Source of the DNA: Musa acuminata AAA Group
Taxonomy: Eukaryota; Streptophyta; Magnoliopsida; Zingiberales; Musaceae
Reading direction: 5' to 3'
DNA length: 64,000 nucleotides
Assembly (NCBI RefSeq): GCF_036884655.1
Contig: NC_088338.1
Coordinates: 2,494,501 to 2,558,500 of the forward strand
Positions 1 to 12,900 of this stretch are shown here, piece by piece (within the stretch, counting starts at the first letter, position 1; each line of letters begins with the position of its first letter). Both the position numbers and the translations under genes were made by a program. The notes under the pieces are model-generated. The model was not told the DNA's origin and did not search any database. It was given only the letters and a program-made list of their open reading frames with translations.

Positions 1-522
1 TGTGTAATATTATAACATACATCTACATCATGTTAGGTTATACCATTGATGAGACATCTGTTAAGGTGAGCAATGAAACAACCGCTTGCAAGTTTCCATC
101 GACAACACACGAGGAGGTCTATTGTGCACTCGAAAGATTGGCAACCTCTAGTATGACTCAGTAATGTCACATAGCATCGAAACAACAGTCTCTCAGCAAC
201 AACGCCGTGTTGGTTGATCAAACAAGCCTAAAAAATTGTAAGCAATCTGCCGGCAAACTACAAAATCCTATAGCGAGAAATCTTTCGATAAAGAAAACGA
301 ATTGGTGAAGAAACGCAGGTGACTGGCGACAATGCCATTTACCAAAAGGACCAGCTTATCACGTTGTCGCAAACCAATCGAAATCCTCATATTTCCTCGC
401 ACACAAATTTATAGAATGCATATTTATAATCCATTTCTCCCGCTTAAAAATCTGCAGCCAGAGAAGAGAAATCGAGGAGGGAAGCTGAGCGGGTAATCCC
501 CGCCGGTTCGCCGTCTCCTCCG
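1..522. other. Intergenic sequence downstream of MED26-like gene
   Basis: No convincing gene. The interval holds the 3' flank of the minus-strand MED26-like gene, whose stop codon is at 523-525. The short reading frame at 33-221 on the minus strand has no recognisable motif and no neighbouring exon. I see no repeat or RNA gene here. Confidence 0.6.
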
Positions 523-2317
523 TCACCAGTGCTTCCCCTGGAACCCGCCTTTGCGGGTGAAGGTATTCTTCTGCTTCGGGATCTCGTGTATATCCATCAC
601 CTGAATCGTCCGTTGCTTTTTGGCTTCGGCGGTCCCCAATTGTGGCAGGAAAGCAAAAGATTAATCCTCTCTGTCGTTGCTATGATCGTCTGAGGGAGGG
701 TCAGATGTGAGATGAGGCACTTACCGTTCTGTGCTTCCTGGTAGTTCTCATGGAGCCGCCTCCTGGCAGAAGCGAGTCGCTCGGGGTCGAGCAAGCCGTC
801 CTTTTCTTCTTTTGGCTTCTGCCATCGAGAACCAAGTGAGAAGCATGGAGTGTCAACCGACGTATAGGAAACAAGATACGGAGTAGTTGCTTTACAGGGG
901 GAGGAGCAGAGGGTAGCGCGGTGGCGACGTGGGCGTTCGGCTTGGTTGGAGGAGCTTCTCTGCGCGGGGGATTGGCCTTCACCTTTGCCTCTGAACTCGA
1001 GAAACCATCTGCTTGAATCCAACGCCAGGGTTCAGTGTATGCGAAGGAAGAAAGAAAAAAAAGGGGGAAAAAAGAGTGTTTTTTTTTTTCTTCTCCTCTC
1101 TCTCCATCACTGCTTACTGTGAGAATGGGGGGTGTTTCCACGTTCTGGAGTCTGCCATGAACAATCCAATAGAGAATTCAACAATTGAATCCACAATCTG
1201 AAGGAACAAATTGTTGTTATTGTTAGATTACAGAAAGGCTAAGAACCTGGAGCCCGTTCTGGAAGTTCTTTCGGGGAATTTGCTGTGGGGACTCACCATC
1301 TGCTGCAACCCAAAAGTTGTTTTGATTGGAAGGAAGGAAAAGTAAAAGCTGATGTTTTGACTGGGGTTGGGAGACGTACCGATGATTGCCGGAGAAGCAG
1401 ATTGATCACCTGGCGAATTCGATTTCACCCACTCCTCCACGAGATCTTTCCACTTCCTGAAGAACAAACAGACATGGAGAAGAGGAATCAGATGATTTCT
1501 TTCTACTTTTTTCCTTTTTCTTTCTTATCTCTCGATCTCTAATCACCTCACGAGATGCTTCACCAATCCGCGCACTTCGTTGGAAGGATGCTTGCGAAGG
1601 CCATTCACATGCCTCCCTATGTCCGTCTCCTGAAGCACGAAAGTGCCGAAAGGACTCAAAATCCCAAGAAAATGCATCGGAAGTAGTGATCTTTTGAGCA
1701 TAAATGAAGAGTTGCTGGATTGAATCTGTCACCTGCAGTGATTTGAAGGTGATGTCCATGTCCGCGAGATCCTGGAGGAGGCTAATTAGGGAATCCTCCG
1801 ACTGTGGAAGACCAAGGAGATGGTCACGACGATGCGTTTTTCTGTGTGTCGAAACCAATCAAAAAGGGAACTTTTTTCTTAGAGGTAAACAGACCTGATC
1901 AGGGTGTTCCAAGGACTCTTTGATGGCGAGGATTCTCCTGTTCGCCGCATCGATCGAGCGGTCATAACTCTTCGGATCATCTTCCTCCTCCGCCTCCGCC
2001 TCCGCCTCCGCCTCCTCCTCCTCGTCGTCTTCATCCACCGGCTCCGGCGACGGCGGCGTGGGCGGAGGGGCCGCCTCCCGCTTCATCGCCGGGCTGCTAC
2101 TCCCCTTCTCCTCCCCTCGCGGCTGCGACCTAGCCGGGGGACCGCAGTCCCGGCACCGATCAGCCGGCGGCGCGTAGAGCCGTTCCACGATCCCATCCCG
2201 CCGCGCACGGAGCTCCTCCGGTCGGTCCGCCGCCGCCACCGCCACCGCGGTCTCGATCAAGTCCCACAGATCCACGTCGGAGCTCCTCAACAGCCTCCGC
2301 AGGTCCTCCGCCTCCAT
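523..2317 (-). CDS. MED26: Mediator of RNA polymerase II transcription subunit 26-like protein
   Basis: Nuclear Mediator subunit linking transcription factors and elongation factors to RNA polymerase II. Nine exons join in phase: 2317-1895, 1801-1733, 1629-1547, 1456-1380, 1299-1247, 1151-1118, 1011-896, 818-725 and 623-523, giving 349 aa. The start is the first ATG after an in-frame stop. Residues 1-50 resemble the family N-terminus ([10 protein letters not shown]..., [14 protein letters not shown]). An acidic E/A/D tract lies at about 95-114. Exons 2-4 encode the TFIIS N-terminal (LW) domain, with [25 protein letters not shown] and [11 protein letters not shown]. The C-terminus has the family signature [20 protein letters not shown], then [16 protein letters not shown], ending in GGFQGKHW. 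Exon 1 is very GC-rich. The least certain parts are the 34-nt exon 6 and the 77-nt intron before exon 8. Family identity is confident. Confidence 0.9.
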
Positions 2318-2594
2318 CCGGATCCCTCTGCAGATGATCCGTCAGCACCAAATCCCGCGCATCCCCCTCCGACCAGACCAGGTTCGACCCCTAAACCTTC
2401 TCCCCTGCATCACCCATCTCATCATCCGCCAACCTCAACGAATCCCAAGAAAGAATAATACAGCGAGGAGGAACGGGAGAAATGATGAACAGAGATCTAA
2501 TTCGTTGAATGCATAAAAATAAATAAACAATTAGGGGATTATCTTCGGTTTTATTCCGTTCCCGGAAGACGACAGAGAGGGCAGCATTTGGTTC

Positions 2595-2632
<38 letters not shown>

Positions 2633-3962
2633 CTTTCCGTTGCCAGGAAACGGAGGAGATGAAATGGACGTGAGAGGCGATTGGTGGATTTTAACGGCGT
2701 TTTCCTAAACAATTCTTCTCTTATATATCGGATGTTATATTCTTCAACTTAAATAATCCTTTCTTACCATATGTTATATAACCATTGTGGTGGACCGTTA
2801 CAAAATTCTCAATGGGAATAGTTATTTTGAATCTTTTATAGTGTCTTTGGTTATTCAGTTGGAGTTAATTCTCGAGGACATTTGCATCAAATCATTGGAT
2901 GTTATTTTGACTTGAAGAGTGGCAAATGTTATGATTAATTGTCAGAAATCTTGTATTAATATATATCCACACATTAATTCTGAAGTTTAAGCTCCTTAAT
3001 TATAGTTTTAGATGAGTTTAGAATATAATATTGCTTGCAATATCATTATATTAGTTTTGTGAAATTATCCGAATGCTAGTCAAATTGATCGTATTCCTAT
3101 ATCAAAGTTGGTCAAACACTGATATAAAATTGTTATTCCCGGGTAACAAGATTTAATTATAATTTAGGCTATTCATATTTACAGAATAGTTTATTAATAG
3201 TATATTAGTTATCACCTCAACAAAACGGCTTACCTTATTACAATAGACTCAACATCACTATTGACACTATGTTTTCGATCTTATGAGACAAGGATTTAAC
3301 TAACTAACACGTTGATAATTGAGACAATTCATTATCTTCAACTTGCACTATTGTTATTAGAACAGCATGTGACAGTCTTATATGGCCACTGATGAAAGAA
3401 AGAATGAGACAAAATAAAGGTATCATCGGCTAATAATAATGATAACAAAGTGATCCGATCCCGTTCGATGACGCGGGCGCAGATCCCCTGTTTAGCATCG
3501 AACAGGGTGAGCGAATCCTCAGCGGACGATAGCTGTGAACCCTGTCCCTGCGGCTGCAGGGAAGCCGCACCCTTTCTCATCGGACAGCGCGACGTCGTCG
3601 GTTTCATCTGGCTCCACGGGGACGTCGGTCGTGGCTCGCTTTGATTGGTGGCCCCATAACCCATCTCCTTCCCTCCTCCCTCGCGGCATTGCGAGAATCC
3701 GCTGCCCCCTTTCCCGGTCCTCTTTTAGCCCTCCCGTTCACGTCCAAAACCCTAATTTCCTCCGCGGATAAGAGGAACGAGACCCCAATTCGCATCCGGA
3801 TCGTTGCATTTGCCTATCCCATCCAAGTTTTCGATCCATTGTCTCGCCTCTTGGTCGGATTCACGGTGGCAGGGGAACGAACCGGTCAATTCGGATGTGA
3901 ATCAGGTCGTTCTTGGCGGTGAGGATGCGAATCCTGAGCCCGATCAGGATCTCCAATAATCT
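2318..3962. other. Divergent intergenic region between MED26-like and esterase genes
   Basis: The two genes are transcribed away from each other. The left end holds the MED26 leader. A CT microsatellite lies at about 2598-2631. The stretch 2700-3420 is AT-rich with no coding signal. From about 3450 the sequence becomes GC-rich and probably contains the promoter and 5' leader of the esterase gene; an in-frame stop at 3957-3959 precedes its first ATG. No binding sites are assigned. Confidence 0.55.
2598..2631. repeat. CT dinucleotide microsatellite
   Basis: About 17 uninterrupted CT units lie about 280 bp upstream of the MED26 start codon. CT/GA tracts are common in plant promoters and leaders. 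A regulatory role here is only possible. Confidence 0.9.
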
Positions 3963-6900
3963 ATGCCTCCGCGGATGAGATGCCTCACCGGCTCGATTCC
4001 GAAGAACCCACCCTCTAGGAGATTGCTTACTCCGAGATCGCGACGGGTTCAATTCTTCACGCCGGACATGCTAGAGACCGTTCACGAGATCGCCATTTAT
4101 ATTCACCGGTTCCACAACCTCGATCTATTCCAGCAAGGGTAAAGCGCTGCATTCTACTTTTCTGTTGAACTTTGTGGTATGAGGTGAATTGCGAGCTTAT
4201 TAATCTGGATTTTGAGAGTAGAATTTTAATTTTCTTATGTTTGAATAAGCAGATGGTATCAGATAAAGATAAGCGCAAGATGGGAAGACGGCAGCCTGGA
4301 ATCTTGCGGTACTCCGTCCAGAGTTATTCAGTATGAAGGTACCAATTTTAGATGAAGCTTTTAAAATGTTGTTGGTTGTTTGGTGCTACCTGGGTAATCA
4401 CTGGACGTCAGATATGTGATGGCCTAGGTTTGCTATGCTTGACACAAGTAGAATCATTATGATGTTACATGTGTTTAACGGGTATGAATACTGTTGTAGT
4501 ATGCTTCTGATAAGTAGGGTGTATTAGCTGCAACCGTTATGGATGAAGATGTGACGGTGGAGGGAGAGGTGGCACCGTAGAAGTGGAGGACGAAGAGGTG
4601 GTGGAGGAAAGGAGGAAGGGAGAAGGCGGTAGAGGAGGAGAGGAAGAGTACCAAGGCTAGGGCTGGTGGCTACGAACGTGGGCGGCAGCAGACGGATACA
4701 GTGAGGGATGCACGTGATGGTGGACACAGATGCCAGCAGGCACAGGGGCGAAAGCACAAAGTTGAACTTGGGTCTTAGGGTTTGAATTTTTGTTTTAAAA
4801 TAAAAAAAAAACTGAGCTGGCTTACCACCCAGTCTAGACCCATTATTGGGGCTGAACTAGGTGGTAATCTCGGTTCACATATCCTGAACTAAGCAGGAAG
4901 CCCAGTTCACAGACCTTACCACTTGGTTCACAGGAATTGCCAAGCGGTAAGCCTTGGATTGCTCGAAATTGGTAATTCATGTACCGGTCAGTGATCGGAT
5001 CACTAAATTCCGGCCATATCATACCAAACTGGTCGAAATTGCACTTTATGTCTAGAAGATCTTTTTTTCCTTGAAATCCTATATCCCAATGGTTCAATCC
5101 TAATATATTAGATATCTTCTCAGATATATACGTGGATACCAAAGAATCAGTTTTATTTAAATCACGAAACCAGTATCTGATCACTTGAACTAACTGAAAT
5201 TCTAAACAAAAAAAAAAGCTAATATATCCAAAGATCCATATGAATAAAGTCACCATAATTCAGTCTATTGGACTTAAGTTAGGACTAACTGACTTCCATT
5301 TTGCTTAAGGGTAGTTTTTTGGTGGATTAACAGCCATCCCATGACAGCGTGGAATTATCGTGACCCAAATAAGTGGGTGTTCAGGCATGGTGCTGGTAAA
5401 GTTCTATTAAACTTTGTCTCCAATTATTGTTACCTTAGTGGAATTCTTGAACATCTTTAGTCTGCGATAGTAACATTTTTATATTCTTCTTGTTTACTTC
5501 TTCTCCTCATGCATGATGTTTCTGCATCTCTTGAATTGACATCCTAGGTGTATTTTGCAGCTCCCAATATAGTCTCAGATGATATTTTTGCTGTTTGGAG
5601 GATCGATGATGCTGATCATAGTTTCTTTACCCATCCATTCAAAATCAAATATGCTAGACAGGATGTTCCTCTATCTATCATGGTGTCTTTCAATTTTGCT
5701 ACAGGGAAATATGAGGTTGGCATCATCTTTAGTGACTCACTTGAGGTGAGATCCGTTTGTTTGCATTTTGACACCTTTGTACTTTAATTTCCAGAGACCA
5801 GCAAGTTCTGCGGCAATACTAAAGTTTGAGCTCATGTATGCTCCAATGTTCGAAAATGGGTAAGCAAAAACATAATCACACTGTGAGATTTGTGCTAGCT
5901 CTATCTCTTCTCTATCGATCAATTCTTATTTGTAGTGGTGATTTTCTTTGCAACGACAATTTGAATCTTCTTTCGGTTCCTTTTACAGCAATGAAATTCA
6001 GGCCTCTATTGAAATGTTTCCAACTGCAGTCCATGAATTCAGGATTCCTCCTAAAGCACTACATGGTCTGCATTCATACTGTCCTGTTCATTTTGATGCT
6101 TTCCATGCAGTGCTTGTTGATTTAAGTGTACACATTGTTTTCCTGAAATCTGGTACCAGCATACAAGAGAAGGTATCAAGGTTTGTGAAAATTTGAGTTT
6201 GTTCTTTTGTCCATATGCTAAAATTTACTTTGCTCTCTAGTATGTTTCAATTGATTTGAATTTTGAAATGCCAGTACTTCTCTAATGGTGGAGAATATTG
6301 CTGATGAATATTACGGATCCAATCAGGTAAGTGCCCTTCGACACAAAAATATAACGATCCTTTATGTTACCTTCTCAGATCTATTATTGGATTATGTAAA
6401 ACTTTTTCCTCAGATGCATATGACCATTGATAATGATGCATTCTAAAAATGTTTGTTTTTAGAATAACAAAGGATCATCAAATAACAAGAAAATGTAGCA
6501 TAACACTTGAAACATGGAAGCACATCTGAAATAAATCAAATGATTACATCTTTCTAGATTTTTCATTCACTCATTTAGTTTTTTATAATCAGATTATGTA
6601 TATTTCCAGTTTCCTATATCCAAAATTATGTGCATATGATCTTCAATGATAATATTATATAAGTGGATACCTTGGCCTTTGTGATTCAGGTATCTATCTT
6701 TTTATTGTTGTCCTGACTTATTTGTCATTTAAAATCATTAAAACCAAAGGCATTTGGCCACTGTCAGTATTAAAAGCTAATGATAATTTGTTATAGGTTT
6801 TTCTTTCCACTCCATCTTCTACTCTGTTATAATTAATGCTTCGTCTTGTTTATGCAAAATTCAGTTGATGCTTAAATCACTTCGATAGGATGTAATTTAG

Positions 6901-9900
6901 CGGCACTATATGAATATGAATGCCATTTCTTCAATTTTTCATATCCATTTGGGTTCACTCCACTCTGATAGTGTCAGAAGCTCATTCTAATCATCAGCTT
7001 TCTTTTGTTTTAGAAACTACCTCCTTTGACTGCTTTACTAGAGTACTAATGAGCACTTTAACTGGATATGAGTAATTGCCACCTCATGAATCTGCATCAT
7101 ACAAGCATATCAAACAATATCGAGACTCAGTTGCTTTTTGGCAACAGTTTTATGTTGATAAACATTAGATGATGCTTACCTTGAACTCATATGCTTTAAA
7201 ATCGAGAAAAGAATTTGAACTACCTTTCAACCTTCATATTGCAGTCTTAAAATTTTTGATTTGATTTGACATTTGGTTGCATATTTCTGCTTGTCTTGTT
7301 TAGAAATCGTCCTAATTATGTTTTGCATTGATCTAGAATAATTCCCTGCAACCATTAAATAAAATTGTGCATATATCTGTTATGCTTTTGCTTATATGTC
7401 CTACATATAGCTAACTTTGGTATCTTTTCAGATATTAGGTCAAGGGTGGAGCCCAAAAGCAATTGAAATTGTGAAGTCACTGTTTGTTTCACGTGAGATA
7501 CTTATGGAAGAAATAAGAAACCTAAGCAAAGCAATTGGACAAAAAATTGATGATTTACATAATGCTGACCTCAATCTTGGTAAATTTGAGTTTATTGGTT
7601 CTTCATTGAGAACTGATTTATCTACTGCAAACACGGGCATTTCTGGGTCAAGTATGGGTGTTGGACACTTAGCTGGCATGCTACAGAATATTCTGGAGGT
7701 GCTTGTTTTGCTGCATTTCAGCAGTTTATTGCTTTTGAGCATTTTGGAATTCTTATTTTTTTGTTTATTGCTTTTGAGCATTTTGGAATTCTTATTTTTT
7801 TGTAAAAAAAATTCATTATCTAAGTTCCTTTTCAGTTGATATCTATATTCTTATGCAGAAATCGAATGGCACTGTCAATTTTGAGAATGATGTCATGCTC
7901 TACTCTTTGTCCAAGGAAGAACTGCTGGATGTATATTTCACAATGGGAAACCAACTCTCTTTTTTGTGGAATACATTTTTGAACTTCCATAGGTATTCCA
8001 CTTTTGCTAATTTCTCTTTTACATATTGGTTAATACAGTGAACATTTTTACCTTTGGAATGAACTTTTCTGAACTATGAATGTGATATGCCATTAAATTG
8101 CTTCTTTTACATTGTTATTCATCAACTTGGTTTTGATATTTGACATGCAAACCTCCATTGCCACTTCAACAATCCAAGTTTTTAATATATGCATAATGTG
8201 TATATCAGTCTCTCCTTCATATTGAAAATTAGGTCCATGATATTGAAACTCATTTATGAGAACTCGTCTATTCATCTTAATTACACCCTGGGTTTTTCTC
8301 TTAATATTGCTAAAGCTATATTTCACATTATACATTCTTAGTCCTACTTAATATAAAATCTTTAGTTTCTAAGGTTTATTTCCATTACTTTAGAATAATC
8401 CCAATTGGACTTTCATCTTCCAAAAATATTGTCTGCAAATAACACTTTGGGGGTCAATCATTTATATAATCAATAAGTTCGTTGATTTACCAGCACAAAA
8501 GTGTAAGGATATAATTTTAATGATTAATCCTTTAGTTATAGAAACTTCTTTAGATTCACCCCATGTGACTACTATATCAAACATATCTTTTATCATGTCA
8601 ATATAATTACTAAATACACATTCCTTTTCTAAAATCACCGCGATAAATCCCTAGAAATTTTACCACTGGCTTTTTTAAAGTTGTAAAAATATATGAAAAT
8701 ATTTTATCTCTTTTATATTTTTCCATTGGTTGTCTCAATAAATAAGTAAATTCTATGGTTGATAGTGTAGGCATAAAACCAGACTGATTCTTGTTATGCA
8801 TCTTATTCTTCCTTCATTCACCTTTTCCTAAGGTTTTATAATATGCCTTGTTTTAGTCCCTCCATAGTTGGAGCAGTCTTGAATATCTCCCTTATTCTTA
8901 TTTAATAAGTACTGAAAGATCTTCATTAACCAGGCATTTTTTGAGTTCTCAAAATCTTGTTAATCTACTTCATTTGGCTCTAGGATAAATAGAATTGCAA
9001 TACTTGAACATCTCCATGGTGTTTGGGCTATGGATCGGAAGGCAGAATGGTCCATATGGATGGTTCATTCGAAGATTGAAGTTCCCCACCGGTACTTGAA
9101 AAGTGGAGCTGATGATTCTTCTCACCATAATGCACTTGGAAAAGTAGTAGGTGTGAGGAAGTCCAATGACGAGGTAATAATGTCCTTTATTAGTTTATCA
9201 GTTACCACATTTTCAGTGTACTTGCCAAATAAATGTTTTGAAATACTGAAGATATTTAAGTGGTTTGTTTTCTTTTATGTGCAGCCAGCTCAAGGTGCAA
9301 CAACACGCGCTGAACTTCACCGGAGAAGTATTGCCCAGATGAAAGTGAGATATCATGATTGCTACAACGTTAGTGCTAATTTATTCCTGAAGATTCTAAA
9401 TTTCATATGGTGTATGCAGATAAACAGCCACTCAATTCAAGACATGTATATTTTTGGTGATCCTTCACATGTTCCTGTTGTTCTAGTAGAACAACATGTC
9501 ATTGATCTTCCTAACAATTCATCCTTGCATAGTCCGGATCCAAATGATGCTGCAATACCTACTGGCCCTGGTAAAAATGTTGTACCCAAATTCAGTTTGG
9601 GACCCAAAAGAAATTGTCGTGTACTACGAGCAGTTGTGTTTGTGCATGGATTTCAGGTGTGTCCCCAATCGCACTGGCAGTTAATTCCTTATATGCCTGT
9701 GATGTTGTAGCTTCCAAAGTTGACACGTCATATAAATTAGTAATTTTACTTGATGCATCCAGTAAGTTGTACTTGTATTGATGGCCCTCTAGGTTCCCAC
9801 TGCAGAATCATCTAACTTTCAACAAATTATTATATCTGTATGGGCATAATTATGGGCCTCCTTTCAATAAAATTATTTAATGCATTCCTCCTGAATTTAT

Positions 9901-12900
9901 GACAAAAGATTCATATAGCCAACCTCAAATAGTTGAGACTTGATTCCTCCCAACTGCAGTTCGCAGGATGTCTGATTGTATTTATTTAATTGTCATATGC
10001 TTTATTTTAAAAACCAGTTTGGCAATTTTCTGCCTCTTGAGCAGCTCCGTTGCTATTTTATCTAACTCATCTTGTTAAAGCAGGTATAAAGCACATAGTC
10101 TCAACTCTCAACTGCTAAACTTTTTTGTTGTATCACTGTGAAAAGAATGTAATAGGTCACAAGTATTATTTCTGTCCATTATGAAAACTTAGAATCACTT
10201 TTGAATTAGTATAGCCAACAATCTCGTTTATAGGATTTTTTGCAGAACACTTTTACCACTGAAATTTGTTGTATCGAAGAACTCACATTTGAACACTCTT
10301 CGGATGTTGTTTGCTTGAAGAACTTCTTTTTCGGCTAACTATTATATGAAAGGCACAAGAAATAGTAGTTTAGAAGTATTTTTAACTGATATTACCAATT
10401 TCCTTGCCCATCCACAATTCCTGTTTGTCAGTGTCCAATTGGTGATTACTTATGAAAGTTATCCTAATATATTAAGATGATTTACTTTAGTTATCCTAAT
10501 GTAGAAGTTATTGTAACTCAGTTTCTTACTTATGGAAGACAAACATATTTAGATGTGATAAGTCAACATTTGGTCGGTCCGCCACTGGTGCGGCCCGTAA
10601 GCTCGCGAGGAATTCTCCGCTTTGGGCGATAGGTGTACCTGCATGGTTATGCCCTTCTAGAGCTCGTGAGCTCCAAAAGGCGCTTCTGAGGGTAAGGGTG
10701 ATCCGGTGGACTTACGAGCTCTTGATTCCCCTACTCCTTAACCAATGTGGTACTAAATATCCTTATTAGTGCTCCCTCTCGTAGGGGAGCCAAGGGCCTA
10801 GGGTCCTTCTTCTAGTGCCAATTTGATAAGTCAATATTTGGTTGGTCCGCCATTGGTGCAACTTGTAGGCTCACGAGGAATTGGCCACTTTGGGCGATGC
10901 TACATGGTTTTGCCCTTTCGGAGTTCGTGAGCTCCAAAAGGCCTCTCTGAGGGTAAGGGTGACTCGACGAACTTATGAGCCCTTGGTTCCCCTACTCCTC
11001 AACCAATGTGAGACTAAATGAGCCATTGATTCCCATATGGGTGGGAGCACTGATAAGGATATTTAGTCAAAGGTTCTAAATACCGTACTGTATCGGTGTA
11101 CTGATCATCTATCGATATGGTACGTACCGCTCGTATCGAGCGATATGGTATGGTATTGTAAACTATGATTTAGTCCCACATTGGTTGAGGGGTAGGGGAA
11201 CCGAGGGCTTATAAGTCTGTCGAGTCACTCTTACCCTCAAAGGTGCATTTTGAAGCTCACAAACTCCAAAAGGGCAAAACCGTGCGGGTACGCCCACTGT
11301 CCAAAGCGGACAATTCCTTGCGAGCCTACAAGTCACACCAATGGCGGACCGATCAAATGTTGACTTATCAAATTGGTGCTAAAAGGAGGGCTCTGGGCCT
11401 TTAGCTCCCCTACGAGAGGGAACACTGATAAGAACATTTAGTCCCACATTGATTGAGGATTAAGGAAACTAAGGGCTCATAAGTTCGCCGGGTCTCCCTT
11501 ACCCTCAGAGGCACTATTTGGAGCACACGAGCTTCGAAAGGGTAAAACCGTGCGGATACGCCCACCGCCCAAAGTGGACAATTCCTCGTGAGCCTACGGG
11601 CCGCACCAGTGGTGGACCGACCAAATGTTGACTTATCAGATTGGCATTAGAAGAAGGGCCTTGGATCCTTGGCTCCCATAGGGGAGGAAGCACCGATAAG
11701 GACATTTAGTCTCGCATAGGGGAACCAAGGGCTCATAAGTCTGCCGAGTCACCCTTACCCTCAAAAGCATCTTTTAGAGCTTATGAGCTCCGAAAGGGTA
11801 AAACTGTACGGGTACGCCCATTGTCCAAAGCGAACAATTTCTCATGAGCCTACGGGTCGCATTAATAGCAGACCGACCAAATGTTGACTTTCCAGATTGG
11901 TGCTAGAAGGAGGGCCCTGGGCCTTTGGCTCCCTCACAGGAAGGAGAATTGATAAAGACATTTAGTCCCACATTGGTTGAGTAAGGGAACCAAGGGTTCA
12001 TAGGCTCGTTGGGTCACCCTTACCCTCATAGGCGCCTTTTGGAGCTCATAAGCTTCGAAAGGGCAAAACCGTGTGGGTATGTCCATCGCCCAAAGCGAAT
12101 AATTCCTCGCGCGCCTACGGGGTCGCACCAATGGCGGACCGACCAAATGTTGACTTATTAGATTGGCACTAGAAGGAGGGCCCTGAGCTCTTGGCTCCCC
12201 TGTGGGAGAGAGCACTAATAAGGACATTTAATCCTACATTGTTTGAGGAGTAGGGGAACCAATTGCTCATAAGTCTGCCGGGTCACCCTTACCCTCAGAG
12301 GCGCCTTTTAGAGCTCACGAGCTCCGAAAGGACAAAACTATGCGGGTACGTCCATCGCCCAAAGCGGATAATTCCTCACGAGCCTACGGGCCGCACCAAT
12401 GGTGAATCGACCAAATGTTGACTTATCAAGATGTTATATTTCCTAATCCTGGTTCATTATGGAAATGGAGATGAAAGTCATGAAGCACAAGGAATGCCAC
12501 CTACAATGAAACAAAAATTACATTAAATTCTATATGTTCTAATATTCTAGTTTGTTATTCACAATCTTTAAATTACCCTTGATCAGACTGTATCACATGG
12601 TATCTATGTCTCTGTATCTACAAAATGGCAATTTTTAAGGGTTTTATTTGCAAAGCGAATTTCTAAGTGACATAGAAACTTTTTGTATTGATTGATTAAC
12701 CTTGTAGATTGTGGCTTTCTTGACTCTGTACATCGTTCTTTGCCATAATAGGGGCACCATCTTGATTTACGACTTGTTCGGAATCAATGGCTTTTGATAG
12801 ATCCTGGAGCTGAATGTCTCATGTCAGAAGCTAATGAAGAAAAGACAACAGGAGATTTTAGAGAAATGGGTCGAAGGTTGGCTTTGGAAGTGGTTGCCTT

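Larger units (their letters stand above)
9657..12751 (+). other. Intron 11 of the esterase gene
   Basis: A 3.1-kb intron between the exon ending in the VHGFQ block and the exon starting GHHLDLRL. The first 900 bp are AT-rich and without features. Bases 10556-12428 are the LTR array. About 320 bp of unique sequence follow before the acceptor. Exon phases on both sides match (phase 0), so splicing must remove the whole array. Confidence 0.8.

Noticed and set aside
1904..2458. 184-codon plus-strand reading frame, rich in Arg and Pro
   Set aside because: It is the antisense of the GC-rich first exon of the MED26-like gene; low-complexity composition and no domain.
11514..12227. Two similar minus-strand frames (63 and 97 codons) with a shared MSL.VL.P opening
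   Set aside because: They repeat because the LTR units repeat; each runs backward across LTR and spacer and is not conserved in the other units.
10556..12428. Possible tRNA or 5S rRNA cluster, because of the GC-rich, evenly spaced repeats
   Set aside because: No tRNA cloverleaf arms or 5S internal control region recognised; boundaries and spacers fit short LTR units better.
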